Below are positions 42,831 through 54,657 of a stretch of DNA of 64,000 nt, piece by piece. This DNA comes from Macrobrachium rosenbergii. Taxonomy: Eukaryota > Arthropoda > Malacostraca > Decapoda > Palaemonidae. The stretch spans positions 65,892,220 to 65,956,219 of the forward strand of contig NC_089788.1 of the NCBI RefSeq assembly GCF_040412425.1. Direction: 5' to 3'. The notes beneath the pieces were generated by a model that had not been told where the DNA came from, searched no databases, and worked only from the letters and a program-made list of their open reading frames with translations. How positions within the stretch are numbered: position 1 is the first letter of the stretch; each line of letters opens with the position of its first letter. The position numbers and the translations under genes were made by a program.

Positions 42831-43560
42831 TTGATGGATGGCTAGCGGAGAAGAGGGATCAAGGAAGAGCGATCTTCAGTTTTCCTCCTTCCAGGTTATC
42901 TAAGAGATTTTTATCGTATGCCAGGGGGGAAGCCCCTTCCCTAGGAGTTTCTGCCTCCTCCCAGGGGGCCTTCTCTGGGTTGAAAGACTCATCCTGAAGA
43001 TCTGCGTTTTCCTCAGCAAAGATTGTGTCCAGTGCTTCCGAGTTAGCCCATCTTTTTAAGAACTTGTTCAAAGTTTTCAAAGTTTTGAGCTCCCTTGACT
43101 GGGCGGTGGGTGCTTTGGCCTGTAAGATCAAGGAATGTCCAGTTTTGCCTGAAGATAGTGCTATGGACTGGCTAGGAGTACTCTCATATTATTGACAAGG
43201 GTATCAGGGATGGCTCCCAAGAGTGGGAGTACTAAAAAAGAGAGAATTGTGGTGTTCTTACACCTCTAAGGGAGTTACTCCCTCGCAGAAGCCGGCACTC
43301 CTGTTATCTCCTCTGGACCAGGACCATTTGTTTTTGCAGGCCACAGTATTGGGGATAGCATCAGATCTACAAAAGAAGAGCACCCAGGATCTTGTGACCC
43401 AGTCCTCTAGGTGGCCTAAGGAGATGTCCGCCCTTACTTCTAGTACAGCCTCTCCTCTGCAGATGTGTCCCTTTTGTGGCAGCAGGCAGAGAGCTTATTC
43501 TAGATGTGATCTAGTGGCTGTTTCGTTTCAAGTGCCATTAAAAAGTCCTGAACTCGAGCT
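42831..43560 (+). pseudogene. DIRS 4 gag C-terminal region
   Basis: Broken frames. On the + strand pieces such as MAPKSGSTKKERIVVFLHL and SPLDQDHLFLQATVLGIASD (about 43300-43370) look like the helical end of gag, and LTSSTASPLQMCPFCGSRQR has a CxxC pair. The long minus-strand frame at 42859-43131 is a shadow. Confidence 0.5.
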
Positions 43561-44330
43561 TCCTCCCATAAGTGAGAACTATGTCCTCCGGACTCCAGTA
43601 GGAGCCAGACTCCTTCTCTTCTGGGAGAGATGGAGAGAGAAAGGGGCAGAACCCTGGCTCATAAATGTCCTGAGGGAGGGTTACACCATCCCTTTCAAGG
43701 AAAAGCCTCCTTTGGTCAGCCTGCCAGTAGTATTGACAGCCTACTCCTTAGGCTTAAAGAGGTTTTTGGCCCTCTCAAAGGAAGTTTTGACCCTCCTCAG
43801 GAAGGGGGCGATAGAGTCGAGAACGTGAACTCCCCAGGGTTCTACAATTGTGGTGCCCAAGGTATCAGGAGGCTGGAGGCCTGTCCTGGACATCAGCGCC
43901 CTGAATGTCTTCATCCAGAAGACAAAGTTTAGGATGGAGACAAACCGAATCGTCCTGTCAGCCATTCGCCAGGGAGATTGGATAACGTCCATTAATATGC
44001 AAGATGCACACCTCCACATTCCTATATATATGGACTCGAGGAAGTATCTCAGGTTTGCATATGAGAACAGAGTGTTCCAGTTCTGTGCTCTGTCCTTTGG
44101 TCTCTTGACAGCTTCACAAGTTCTTACCAGAGTTCTCGCTCCCCTCACAAAATGGCTCCATCTGATGAGGATCAAGATCTCCCTCTATCTAGACGATTGG
44201 CTCCTTTAGTCTCAATCGAAAGAGAAGTGTTTGGAGGACCTTCGGAGGAGCCTTCTCCTGACCCAGGATATGGGCTTAATGATCAACGTACAGAAATCCT
44301 AGCTGACTCCTTCTCAACAGATTCTCTATC
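43560..44330 (+). pseudogene. DIRS 4 reverse transcriptase
   Basis: N-terminal part VGARLLLFWERWREKGAEPW to LLRKGAIES in one frame, then a shift at about 43830 into STIVVPKVSGGWRPVLDISA. Palm motif A reads SINMQDAHLHIPI; the first catalytic position is Asn-Met instead of the expected Asp-Leu. Motif B is FCALSFGLLTASQVLTRVLA, and the catalytic loop SLYLDDWLL keeps both aspartates. After 44209 the frame breaks. It is an RNA-dependent DNA polymerase relic. Confidence 0.9.
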
Positions 44331-44589
44331 TAGGGATGATGGTAGATGTGGAATTTTCAGGTTTCTCCATCCTTGAAGAGAGTAGAGTCTTGTTTGGGGA
44401 CAGTAAACAAGTTTCTTTCTCTTGAAAACTGTTCTGCCAACGAGTGGATGAGCCCTCTGGGAACATTATCCATTGAGCAGTTCGTTCTCCTGGGCAGACT
44501 ACATATGAGACTGCTACAGTTTTTCATAAGGATCAGCTGGGACAGAAAGAATTACCAGACATGTTGTTGTTTCTTGTGACTGGCGAGAT

Positions 44590-44900
44590 AAAAGGAGACC
44601 TGCTCTGGCAGAGTTTGGAAGGAAGACTGTCGGAAGGGAAGTCTCTCCTTCGTCTGAGGCCCAACCTAGACTTCTACTCAGATGTGTTGGATCTAGGTTG
44701 GGGAGCTCTTGTAGGGAGCAAGGAAGTCTCTGGGACATGGTCCCCAGAGCAGAGAAACTGGTATATGAATGTCAAAGAATTGAGATTTATATGCCACTCC
44801 TTTCATCTAGGACTGCAGTTCTTCAAATCAGAAGTGTTCAGCAAGACAGTGGCAGTCCACTCAGACATCACAATTGCCCTGTCTTACATCAAGAATTAAG
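44590..44900 (+). pseudogene. DIRS 4 RNase H domain
   Basis: LDFYSDVLDLGWGALVGSKE is the first block with Asp kept. NVKELRFICHSFHLG holds the second acidic residue (Glu). VAVHSDITIALSYIKN holds the third (Asp). A stop at 44897 ends the frame. The linker afterwards has LDLFAASRNQCLL and ILVALFWPSKEWFPD, the VDLFAT and VAPxWP landmarks of this class. Confidence 0.88.
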
Positions 44901-45499
44901 AGGGAACGCACTCATTCTCCCCTAACAAAAGAGCGAGAGACCCTCTTCTTTGGGCGAATCAAAATCACACCAAACTTCTGACACATTTCATTCAAGGGAA
45001 ACTAAACGTTCTGGGGGACGAATTGAGCCACCAGAAACAGGTTTCACTCACAGAGTGGACCCTAAATCCTCAGGTCTGCTTGGATCTATGGAAATTGTGG
45101 GGGACACCAATCCTGGATCTGTTTGCTGCTTCCAGAAACCAATGTCTCCTGTTGTTTTGTTTACAAGTCCCAGATCCTTTAGCATGGGCAACAGATGCCA
45201 TGCTTCAGGACTGGTCAAACAAGGACCTTTATGCCTTCCTGCCTCTTAGTGTTGTGAGGCAAATAAACAAATTTTGGATTCATCAGAATGTATCGATGAT
45301 TTTAGTGGCCCTGTTTTGGCCATCAAAGGAGTGGTTTCCAGACCTCCTCAACCTGTTGGCAGACTTCCTAAGACTGTTAACTCAAAAACCTCATCTACTC
45401 AGACAACCTCACTTCAGGCAGTTCAATCAGGGGTTGTCCACTCTGGCCCTGACAGGCTACAAACTGTCAGGAAGCTATTGCCAAGTGTAGATGGCAGTC

Positions 45500-46400
45500 C
45501 TCCAACAGAGTATATCAAGCCTGGTGCAGAAGGCACAGTATCTCGTCTATTCAGACATCTGTTGCGGAAATAGCAGATTTTCTGCTATATTTGAAAACCT
45601 CTAGGAGCCTGTCTACTTCCATGATCAAAGGTTATAGGGCCATGTTAAGCTCTGTCTTCCAACACAGTGGAGTAGATGTCTTCCAACACAGTGGAGTAGA
45701 TCTTTCCTCAAATCAGGACTTGTCGGATCCCATTAAATCTTTTGACACCACAAAACAGAAGGAGGTTGCAGTAGTCCCAAGAAACTTATATGTAGCTCCT
45801 AAATGGCTGTCCGGCCCCTAGTTTCATTAATGAACTTAACTAGGAAGACCCTTTTTCTAGTAGCCTTGGCGATAGCAGAACGCCACCTGAGTGAAATTCA
45901 TGCAGTGGATAAGAGCTGGCTTCTATCAAGGGAATGCTGTCTTCTCCTTTTTCCTGGGGTTTTTAGCCAAAAAATGAGACACTTTCCAAGCCCTGACCTT
46001 GCTCTTTTATCATTAAAAGTGTGTCAGAAATATTAGGTCCAGGTGAAGAAGAGAGAGCTCTGTGTCCTGTGAGGGTTCTAAAGTATTACCTACACATAAC
46101 AGAGGGAGTGTGTGGTCAAGAACCCCTCACATCCATGGTCGAAGAATGCCCTGGCATTCTTCCTTAGAGACCTCATCTCATAGGCTCATTCCTTGATTGG
46201 GGAGGATGCCATTCCCTCTTATAAAGTGAGAGCTCATGAGATAAGAGCTGTAGCCACTTCGTTGGCATTCAAACCTAATTTATCTCTCTCATCCATAGTA
46301 CAGGCAGCTTTTTGGAAATGAGAGTTGGTGTTTGCATCCCATTATTTAAAGGAAATAGAAACAGCTATGATAACTGCAGTACATTGGGTCTGTTTTCAGT
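45500..46400 (+). pseudogene. DIRS 4 tyrosine recombinase
   Basis: FSAIFENL, then TSMIKGYRAMLSSVFQHSGV from the core-binding domain, then TRKTLFLVALAIAERHLSEI with the first catalytic Arg, then KVRAHEIRAVATSLAFKPNL with the His-x-x-Arg pair, then ASHYLKEIETAMI with the Tyr region. The order and spacing fit a full recombinase, but stops at about 45567, 46033 and 46180 and frame changes disable it. A 24-bp unit is duplicated in tandem at 45657-45704, in frame (VFQHSGVD twice). Confidence 0.85.
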
Positions 46401-46905
46401 GGCTGGTGTGGTGTTGGGGGAAGAAGCATAGGAAGCATTCCTTCCTTCCGTTTTTTCTCTTCACCTTGACATAAGGGTGCTGAGTTTTTAGAGGATCCTG
46501 GGGATATTGTGTACCTGGAGTACCCTCCAGATCTTTTATGGTTGGGTGGTGGTTTTATTCTTTTTGTGGTATAGGTGACAGTGTCTTTTCTGGTTGTATA
46601 TTGTGTACTGTGCCCAGGACAGGGGCTACATGTTATTCTTTGCTAGCAATGGGAATTGTCCTTTGCTACAAAGTTCCCACTGAAATAGGCGATCCACGGC
46701 TGTACCACCATGGCACTATATGATGAGACAAGTGCCAGCCAGAGGCAGCATCTTCCTGCAAAAGCTCTCTTATCAAGTATGGAAACAACAAACATTGTAT
46801 CAAAGCTAGCAATTTTCTTCTATTCTCAAATTCATTACCATTCCTAATATTTTGGGGTAGATATATACATGCATCCCACCTCCTGTCAATGTGGGAATCA
46901 GCAGT
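46400..46905 (+). other. DIRS 4 3' untranslated region
   Basis: No motif recognised. A moderately T-rich stretch between the recombinase and the terminal hairpin. Confidence 0.5.
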
Positions 46906-46987
46906 GTAATTACTTGGTAAGTTACTTATATAAAAATGACATTTTTATGATAAAATAAAGTTTTTTGTATACTTACAAAGTAATTAC
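46906..46987. other. DIRS 4 terminal hairpin with splice-donor word and AATAAA
   Basis: Outer stem GTAATTACTT (46906-46915) with AAGTAATTAC (46978-46987), next GTAAGT (46917-46922) against ACTTAC (46971-46976), and apex ATTTT-TATGAT-AAAAT. AATAAA lies at 46954-46959, 32 nt after the GTAAGT ends. Confidence 0.88.
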
Positions 46988-47036
46988 ATGATTGGAGCCC
47001 GCCCTCCTCCCCTGGCATGAACATAAGGGCATAAAC

Positions 47037-47150
47037 AAATTGAAGCTCTTTTGCTAGTTGTTCCTCTCCCTGAAAGTGGGCGGGACAAGTCACCTACCCA
47101 AAACAAAATAGGGTGACCTGCAAATTTAATTACAAATTTACAGGGTAAAT
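47037..47150 (+). repeat. DIRS 4 right inverted terminal repeat
   Basis: TTGAAGCTCTTTTGCTAGTT and AAGTGGGCGGGACAAGTCAC are the reverse complement of the left repeat at 38936-39079. Confidence 0.88.
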
Positions 47151-47159
47151 TAATAGTGT

Positions 47160-48375
47160 AACACCAGGATACCACTGAAAAGAACCCACTTGCAGGGGCA
47201 TGATAATAAATAAGGAGAATCTAGTCCAAGGGTAAATGAGGTAAAATACAAGGAAGTTTTCCAATGATGCAATCCTGGAAATCTTGGGTCAGGATAGACG
47301 TACACTTGAGAGATTGACATGGGTCATCACTCCTGTAGAAACAGAGAGATGTCTAATTAGCACAGTGCCCTAATTACCGTCTCACACACATAATTTAAGG
47401 CAAGAATCGGGAGGGAATGTTATGTTAATTTTGCTTCTGCAAATGGGGGAAACTACTCTTAATTCATGGTCTTCAAGGGAACATCTGAGACACGTTACAT
47501 TCACTAAGAATAGAAATGAACGAAATAATCAAGTGTGAGGAAGTTCGAGAGAAAAAGATAAGGTAGCAGATACCAGGCAGATTTCCCTGCTTCCCAGACA
47601 TACCTTTGCAGATTGCATATGCATCATAAAGCAGTGAGTAGTGTTGTTCCTTCCTTCAGTTGTGTGGTAGAACGTCTTTGTAGGTGCTGGATTGCCGTCA
47701 GGATAGAAAGGCTGTTAGGAGAAAGGCTCTTTGGAGAAGGAAGGGTAGCTGTGATTCCCACTGTGGTTAGTTGGCTACTGACTTTTTCCACATTTTTTCC
47801 CCGTTTGGAAAATGGGATGTTTGTCTCCTCAAGATTTGCCTCCGGCCATCTCACATTGTACAATCCCTGGAAAACAAAGCAATCTACTGGCAGAAGATAG
47901 CAAACAGGGGGTTTTGGCTGAGAGAGAGATGCCAATAGCATACAGCTCACAAGACCTACAGGTGTTTTCCCATGAGAGCTTTTAAATTAACAAAAGGGGT
48001 TCATAAATTTAAAGTAGTTGCAATATATTAAATATGATATAAAAAAATCAGTAAAAACAAACTCTTTGGAGCAGCACTTTGAGAATGATGGATGTTAACT
48101 CTGGTTAAACTACTGTATTGAATAATAAAAATAATGTCATTTGCTGCCTTTTGAGAACCTGTAAATTGACCTTAGTGATATAATGGTTATGATAAACAGT
48201 GACCAATATTAAGCAAAGAAAAAACTTGAAAAATGGTGGTTTTCTGTAATAGAATTTTTGAAATGAGCCTTACCTCTCCATTATATAGTTTTTACTTCCA
48301 CACCAGCAGTAGACTACAAAAGCTATATAATGGAGAGTGAGTATTCAAAACGTAAATCTTAAAACAATTACAGTT
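47160..48375. other. SMC6 intron 5, unassigned stretch
   Basis: No recognisable element. Open frames on both strands at 47613-47950 have no domain and overlap each other. Confidence 0.4.
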
Positions 48376-49287
48376 TGACCTCCAAAATATGGCATTCCAT
48401 GGTCCGGGAACTCCCATTTTCCAGGATGTTTTTGAATCAACCGCCATTAGCTCTTGAGTGGCTATGAGGGCAGCACCTCATGTTTCAGTTTTTGGATTTT
48501 TCCTGATTTTGGAACTGAAGCTTGCTCTGTATACAAGTACAGTTTATTTCCAAGGAAAACATTATGTGAAACTCCAGAATACTCGTATACAGCATGCGAA
48601 AGAACTGTAATTTGTGTATATACCCGTGTATCTTCCTGTCTCATTTATTAGGTGATCATTAAAGTTTCGTCCAAAAACATGGTTCCATTATGTACATCTT
48701 GTATAATGCAAGATATATTTTCAATAGATTACACTATGCTAGGCTTTCTATGCCTGCCTGTCTTGTTTTCGGTAGATACCTTTGATGATGCATATTACAA
48801 CCGAGTTAGCTTTTAACTAATAGTTCTAGAAGCCAAAGTCCATCAGGTTAATTGCAAATCCTCATACATTAAATGAGGCTTACCAACTTTATGACTTGTT
48901 TAAGAATTCATTACTATTTCTTATAGTTAAAAACCACTTAGTAAAGAATTCATCACTATTTCTTATAATTAAAAACCACTTACTACTGCATGCAAGACAC
49001 GGGCATAAACAACAGCAAACATTGACATAAACAGTCGAATTGAGAAACAGCTGTTTGCTTATGTCAGTTACCGTAACTAACGCACATTTATTAAGGGTTA
49101 CGTTACAGTTGTCGACTTGTTAAAAATTTACTAACTTTCAACGGTGAATTCCATAAATAATAAAATAAATCTTCATTCATTTTGCACTCAGTGGAGAGGA
49201 AAGTGTAATCAAAGGATGCCACTAAATTTGCGGTTGTACCCGTGGCAGAAGAAACAAATAATGTGCAGGCCACAAAACGTTTTGGAA
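48376..49287. other. Intron with a possible DNA-transposon end
   Basis: CAGTTTGACCTCCAAAATAT at 48372-48391 has the form of a CAGT-type transposon end, without a partner that I can place. A duplication of about 50 bp (CACTATTTCTTATAATTAAA) occurs near 48910 and 48955. The 48985-49110 stretch shares words with 61480-61560. Confidence 0.45.
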
Positions 49288-49475
49288 GAGGCAAAGCATC
49301 ACCGATACTGGCAAAATCACTCCTTTACTTCATTTAACTTGAGGCAAAGCATCACCGATACTGGCAAAATCACTCCTTTACTTCATTTAACTTACTGCAT
49401 TTATAAATAAAGTAAGTTGCATTTTTAAACCCAACTGCATTTATAAATAAAATAAGTTGCATTTTTAAACCCAGC
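49288..49475. repeat. Two neighbouring tandem duplications
   Basis: A 53-bp unit starts at 49288 and 49341 (GAGGCAAAGCATCACCGATA in both), followed by a 40-bp unit with ACTGCATTTATAAATAAA twice (about 49393 and 49433). Confidence 0.9.
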
Positions 49476-50559
49476 TGTGGTAATTTACAGGAAAAAATGA
49501 ACCTCTGAAATGCATTTCATTTAGCAGCTGGTGGATGTGATGATGTCAGTAAAACGCAGTCAACTGATGATTTTAAGAATGTAAACATTATCAGAATGCA
49601 AATGGCACCTGAGTGCTTTGTTCACTAATTCTAAGCCAATAATAATATGACAATAATGCATGAAATATAACTGCATTCAGTATGTAAAATGAGTTTTATT
49701 AAAATGGTCATTCTTAATACAACTGCTATTTGAATTTTGCAAATGGATATCTCTCAGTGTAACAACCTTTGCAGGGTGAAGAGTTTAAAGAAACAAAATC
49801 AGAATATTTTTAGGTTTTTGCTGAAAATGAAAGCCAGAAATGTTTGAAGTGCCAGAAAACATGGAAAGATGCTAGGAGATTGGAACTTGACAGTGCTCTT
49901 ATAAAGTGGTTTAAGCTTTGACAAACTGAAGGTGTAAGCATTTCTAGGGAGATACTTATGGAGTAGGCCAGAATTTTCATAAGGAATTAAGCCTAACAAA
50001 TGATAATGAGTATTCATAAGCTTTGTTCTACTTTTGATAACACAGCAATATATATGTGGAATGAGCTGGCAAGACTTTGTGTGTACAAAGGGTTTTTGTA
50101 GGGGTGATTTCTGTTGTCAGGGATTCTCTATGGCCCAGCTATGGCCTGGTCCCAAGGGAGCCGGATTAAAGAAGTCGGACTGTATTTATATTTTTTTAAT
50201 GTTTTCCACAGTATTTTGTATAGTTTGCCACTTTCATACTTGTTCTATGTGTGTGTGATCCTTGGAACATGTGCACATCAACTGTGGGTTGGTTCATGAC
50301 ACCGCTGTTGGGACACACCATCTCTGGTATTGCATGACAGTGTGCATGCTTGCATCCATTCATCTGTAGAAAGCTTGTTTTGCATGGGCTAAGTCTCTTG
50401 TTCTCACTGTAGCGATGCTGAACCACTGCTGGGCAGCTCGTTGCAACCTCCCCTCTCATCTTGTGCCACTGAATCTAGAACACAAGGGATACTAGTGTGG
50501 TGATGGGATGACAGGAATCCCTTAGCTAGAGTTTCTGTTAGTTTCTCATCCTGAAATGT
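49476..50559. other. Intron, mostly unassigned
   Basis: A/T-rich up to about 50040, then a GC-richer part that may already belong to the worn DIRS 6. Confidence 0.4.
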
Positions 50560-52140
50560 GGTTGTTCACAGATGCATTGAAATGAGGGTTCGTTTTGTGT
50601 TAGGTTTGTGGTTGTTGGACATGCCTCATCTACGTATCAACATTCTGGAAATGCAGACAATGTTGCCATCCCTGCAAGTTTTCAGTAACAGTGTACAGGT
50701 CAATCAGTAGTGCTGCATACAACATTACAATGTAGTGGCATATGCTAAGCAAAAAGTGAATGGTCTTGCTCCCACTTTGCAAGTTGATATTTGTAGATGC
50801 ACAAGTTGATGGTTTGCCACATTGCCGAGCTGTCTCCCAGGGTGGAATGGGTTGGCAGGCTAGCTCAGTAGCTAGACTCATGTCATTAGAAGAGAGTGGT
50901 CTTTACCTCCTGGAATTGTGGAAGAAGCAGTTTGAGGTTGGGAGTTTGTCCCATGTTCAGCGCATTTACTTCCAGTCTGAACAGCTCTACTGTTCTGTAC
51001 CTCAGGACAGTGATGAAAGTCACATTCCAGTATCCTTTGCATCAGTCTGGAAGTTTGTACCTGTTTTGTCACGTGATCAACAAGAGTTTTAGGTCACCCC
51101 GGGTTTCAAGATTATCCTGGCCACCCTCTGTTGGCCTCAAGTCGAGTGGTACCCAATTCTACTGACTCTCCTGGCCAGGGGTCTCTCTCCATTCATAGTG
51201 TCTTGTCAGCAGATTTCAGACTTTGTAGTTTGCCTTTGCTGAGGCAAGCTCCTGTCAGTCTGTGTTGCAAGGCTTTCACTCAGCCGTAAGCCAGGTTTTC
51301 TAACTGAAGAGCTTTGATTTCCCTACTTTGGTGGAGTTATCCATGCGTGAGGAGTTTTGAACAAGTCGTATCCCAACCTCCCTTTTCCTGGTAGTTTTGC
51401 TCTCTTGAGTGGTCAAGTGGGATGTGTGGACCTGTCCACAGCCTAGTCCTAGCACTTGGGTGACACCTTGATGGAGAGCTTGCTCACAAGACTGTTCTTT
51501 GGGCAAGCATAGTCTTGGCAGGGTGTCAAAATTCTCTTGGCACCTTGTTTTGGTCCTTGGACGGATGATAGGGTATGTCTTTCTTTCCTATCTTGAGTTT
51601 GTGGCAGAATTTTAGAACTTGTCAGTTCCTGACTGGAGATTCAAGAGTCCTTTCAATCCTCCCACTGAGACTTCATTGATGGTTATCTAGACGAGATGCT
51701 TCTAATGCTTGATGTGAGCTGCAAGATAATAGCTCAGAGGACCCATATTCTTAGTCTGGAATGTTGGTGCCTTTTTTCATTGGTACAGGCAAGCATAAGG
51801 AGATATCTTGGAACACCTTTCTCTGCTGTCTTTGTGAGGTACCCAGTGAGCTTGTGACCCCTCTTAGGATGTCACTTGTACTTGTGTAAGAATCCACAAA
51901 GTCAGGGCATGGAATCGTCCTTACTCCTTTTCAAGGAACTTTTTTGGTCTTTCCAAGCAACAATGGCAGGTGTCCAGTGTAGGTGGACATCCCTTTCCTT
52001 ATTCTACTAGTAGGATGTCACCTGCAACTCCCTCGGTACATTCTCAGGACCTGCAGTGGTTGCTCAACAAGTAGTGTACACACCCAGCTCCATTTGGACA
52101 GGCTGTTATCTCACCTGAGTACTTTCTCTTAGTTTAAGAT
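50560..52140 (+). mobile_element. DIRS-type retrotransposon 6, badly worn
   Basis: On the + strand, VDAQVDGLPHCRAVSQGGM (about 50787-50845) looks like the first RNase H block, GLYLLELWKKQFEVGSL overlaps the second, and ILATLCWPQVEWYPILLTLL (about 51113-51175) is the VAPxWPxxEWxPDLL landmark that follows RNase H in DIRS 4. Everything after about 51300 is in short broken frames. I found no terminal repeats. The class call rests on three motifs in the right order. Confidence 0.6.
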
Positions 52141-52303
52141 TACTCCAAAAATTGTCACTGAGTACCCTAAATTTAATGTAGTATTGGGACGAAGTTTACA
52201 GATTTTGAAATGTGTTATATCATTTATGTGCCTTTATATTAATTAAAATGGATTTTTTTTTTTTTTAGTAGTAATGAAGGTTGTTCTCTCTACTTTTTTT
52301 CAG

Positions 52304-52426
52304 GATCCCCATAATTTGTACAAATTTTTTTATCAAGCAACACAACTTCAGCAGTTGACTGATTGTTATAATCAGTTGAATGAATATTTGGAGTCATCAG
52401 CAGCAATGATGAAGGATCAGGAAGCA
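52304..52426 (+). CDS. SMC6: SMC6, sixth coding exon in the window
   Basis: Acceptor CTACTTTTTTTCAG at 52290-52303, donor GCA/GTAAGT, phase 0 at both ends. Reads DPHNLYKFFYQATQLQQLTD, then CYNQLNEYLESSAAMMKDQE A. The YKFFxxATQLxQ block is a hallmark of SMC6 at the point where the N-terminal head passes into the first coiled-coil arm, and the tail has the heptad-like spacing of that coil. DIRS 6 ends about 160 bp before it and DIRS 5 begins 500 bp after it. Confidence 0.96.
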
Positions 52427-52925
52427 GTAAGTATAGCACAGCTGTCTTGTCTGTGAAAAAAAAAAGATTAAAATAGAGCTTACACTGAACAAAGTAAAAT
52501 TCATTTTTTTTTCTTTTGTCACAAAATGTTTCTCAAATAAACCTCCAGAGAAAGAAGAATATCAGTGTCTTTCTGGTAAGTAGTGTTTGTGTTGTACGGT
52601 CCAGTAAGTCTCAGCTGTCAACAGCTTTGTTTTTTGTCATAAGCATTTTAAAGCTTAGAAGTCTTAGTGTCAGTTTGCAAAATGAATGCAGAAATAGCAA
52701 GGGGAAAGCATTATACACCAGGGTTCAACTTTGTGCTTATAGAACTAACCAAACTTGTGTTTAGGTTACACACGTCTAGGAAGAAAAGTAACACATGAAG
52801 TGAAAATGAACATGATGGAATAAGGAATAAGGTAATGGAGGCACTGCTTAGACAACTTGATAGATTTTCCTTGGTAGAACAGTGAAATTGATAATGATAT
52901 TCCTTGCAAGAACAGTAAAATTGAC
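52427..52925. other. SMC6 intron 6, first part
   Basis: No recognisable element. Poly-A and poly-T rich near 52455-52515. Confidence 0.5.
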
Positions 52926-53095
52926 TTTGTTCATGAGACTTACCTGCCAGATATATATATAGCTGTATTCTCCGAAGGTCCGACAGAATTTCAAATTTCG
53001 CGGCACACGCAGTGGCCGGTCAGGTGGTTAGTACCCATTCCCGCCGCTGGGAGGCGGGTATCAGGAACCATTCCCATTTTCTATTCAGATTTTCT
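52926..53095 (+). repeat. DIRS 5 left inverted terminal repeat
   Basis: TTTGTTCATGAGACTTACCT through GCCGGTCAGGTGGTTAGTAC to TCTATTCAGATTTTCT pairs with 59202-59370 nearly without break. Confidence 0.95.
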
Positions 53096-53319
53096 CTGTC
53101 GCCGGACTGTCAACACCTGTTGTCAGTTCCTCCGCCATTTGGATTTCGAAATTTGTTGTCACTTAAGTATTTTGGTTGTTTTTTGGTATTCGACTGGATC
53201 TGTGACTTGGCATACGCTCTTTGTGGACCGTTTTTGATTTTGCTTTTGACTTTTCTTATAATTAAGATGTCTTACCTCTAGCTATCGAGTCTGTAGCTTG
53301 GGTGAATGTAAGGTGAGGC

Positions 53320-54657
53320 TATCGAAGACTTTGATAGTTCCTCACTCTTTATGTATGATATGTAAGGGTGTTCAATGCTCTATGATAATCGGTAATGAAT
53401 GTATGGGATTGTCTGAGGGTGAGTGGAAGAAATATGAAGCCTATACTGTATGCTTAAATTGGAGCGTGATAGGCTGAGGAAATCTTCCACCTAGAGTGCA
53501 TCCTTAGATGGACAGTCAGGGTTTTCTCTTACTAGTAACCCTGTAGTAAATTTTAGTACTAACCCTGTAGTTTGTTGCTGCAGAAGGTAATTCCCTGGCT
53601 CTCGTGTGGAGTCAATGCGTGCTCTTGAAACTAAAGTGAATGCAATTCAAACGCATAGTGTTAGTGCTAGTGCCCCTAGTGTTGTGGAGGGGGCGTCAGA
53701 TCGGCCCTATAATGCCTCTAGGCCTGGACCTCTGTCGAACTCCCAGGACCAGGGAGGGGGCATGTCGAAAGCCGCATGAGGGTTACGGGGCTTCCCACCG
53801 ATCTGGCGTCCCTTCGGCAGGTCCTGATGACGCTACCCAGGCTGCCAGGGATCGTGCTCAGGCACGCATCCTGAAGGATTGCTTCTCGTCCTCCGACACG
53901 TCCTCCCCGCCTCGGGGTTGGAGCTCTCGGTTGGACTCTCGCCCTCTTAAGAGAAGCTTAGAGGAGAGGACGCTTCACGCCCTCTTCCTCTGAGACGCTT
54001 GTACTCTTCCCCTAAAGTTGCGTGGATATTCCTCTGCAGAAGAGAATAAAGTGTTTTTCGAATGATCACACTACTCGACCCCCTGTCGCGCTAAGGCAAG
54101 GGCTAGAGCTTCTTCCCCTGTGGAAGGAAGTATACGTCTCTCGCCCCTTTCCTTCTCTCAGGTTCAGCCCTTCTCCCGAGAGAGTGGCTTCTCCAACGCG
54201 TAAGATTTTGTTGGGTTTGCAACAACAGCTGGATGCTCTCATGAACCTTTCAAGATTCGAATCTGCCTGTTAAGAGGTACAGACTTTCACCTTCGTCTCC
54301 CGCTTCGAACGATACAGAGCGTCTGTCGTCTAGAGAGAGTGTTTAGTGGCTTCCTATTCGTCTTCCCCGAGTTGAGGTGTTGGCCTTTTCTCTTGTCTCG
54401 CGCCAGGAGCGCGTCTTGCTCTTCGTGCGCTTCACACGCGCGCCTCACCTTGACGCCGGGCGCGCGCCAGCCATGACGCCGCGCGCACGCTGTGACTCTC
54501 TTCTAGTACTTGCCACGGAGCCTCTCGCGCGTCATGCCATGACGCTCCGCGCTCGCTTCGCCGTATAGCTTCAAGTCTTGTGTTGACACCGCTCCAGTTG
54601 TTTATCACGTCGCACAACTACCCGCTTCAACATCTGATGTCCTTCTTAATTTAGCCA
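53320..54657 (+). pseudogene. DIRS 5 gag-like protein, first part
   Basis: LCMICKGVQCSM with CMGLSEGEWKKYEAY (about 53348-53460) is a Cys cluster and an acidic-aromatic helix like the DIRS 3 gag start. A Ser/Arg-rich linker follows in changing frames to about 54290, including TRKILLGLQQQLDALMNL. From about 54360 to 54560 the sequence is unusually GC-rich, with many GCGC words. The last part before the U6 copy reads LPASTSDVLLNLA. Confidence 0.6.

Larger units (their letters stand above)
38931..47150 (+). mobile_element. DIRS-type retrotransposon 4 with a nested insertion
   Basis: Inverted terminal repeats at about 38936-39079 and 47037-47150, gag, reverse transcriptase, RNase H, tyrosine recombinase and a terminal hairpin in the usual order on the + strand. 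A separate TTAA-flanked element of 2.2 kb interrupts gag. Without it the element is about 6.0 kb, a usual DIRS size. The frames have stops and shifts, but all enzyme domains can be read. Confidence 0.92.

Noticed and set aside
43741..44175. Minus-strand frame of 144 codons
   Set aside because: It is antisense to the DIRS 4 reverse transcriptase, whose motifs are on the + strand.
54022..54657. U6 promoter (TATA and proximal element) upstream of the U6 copy
   Set aside because: No TATA box is found 25-30 bp upstream, and the sequence there reads as gag.
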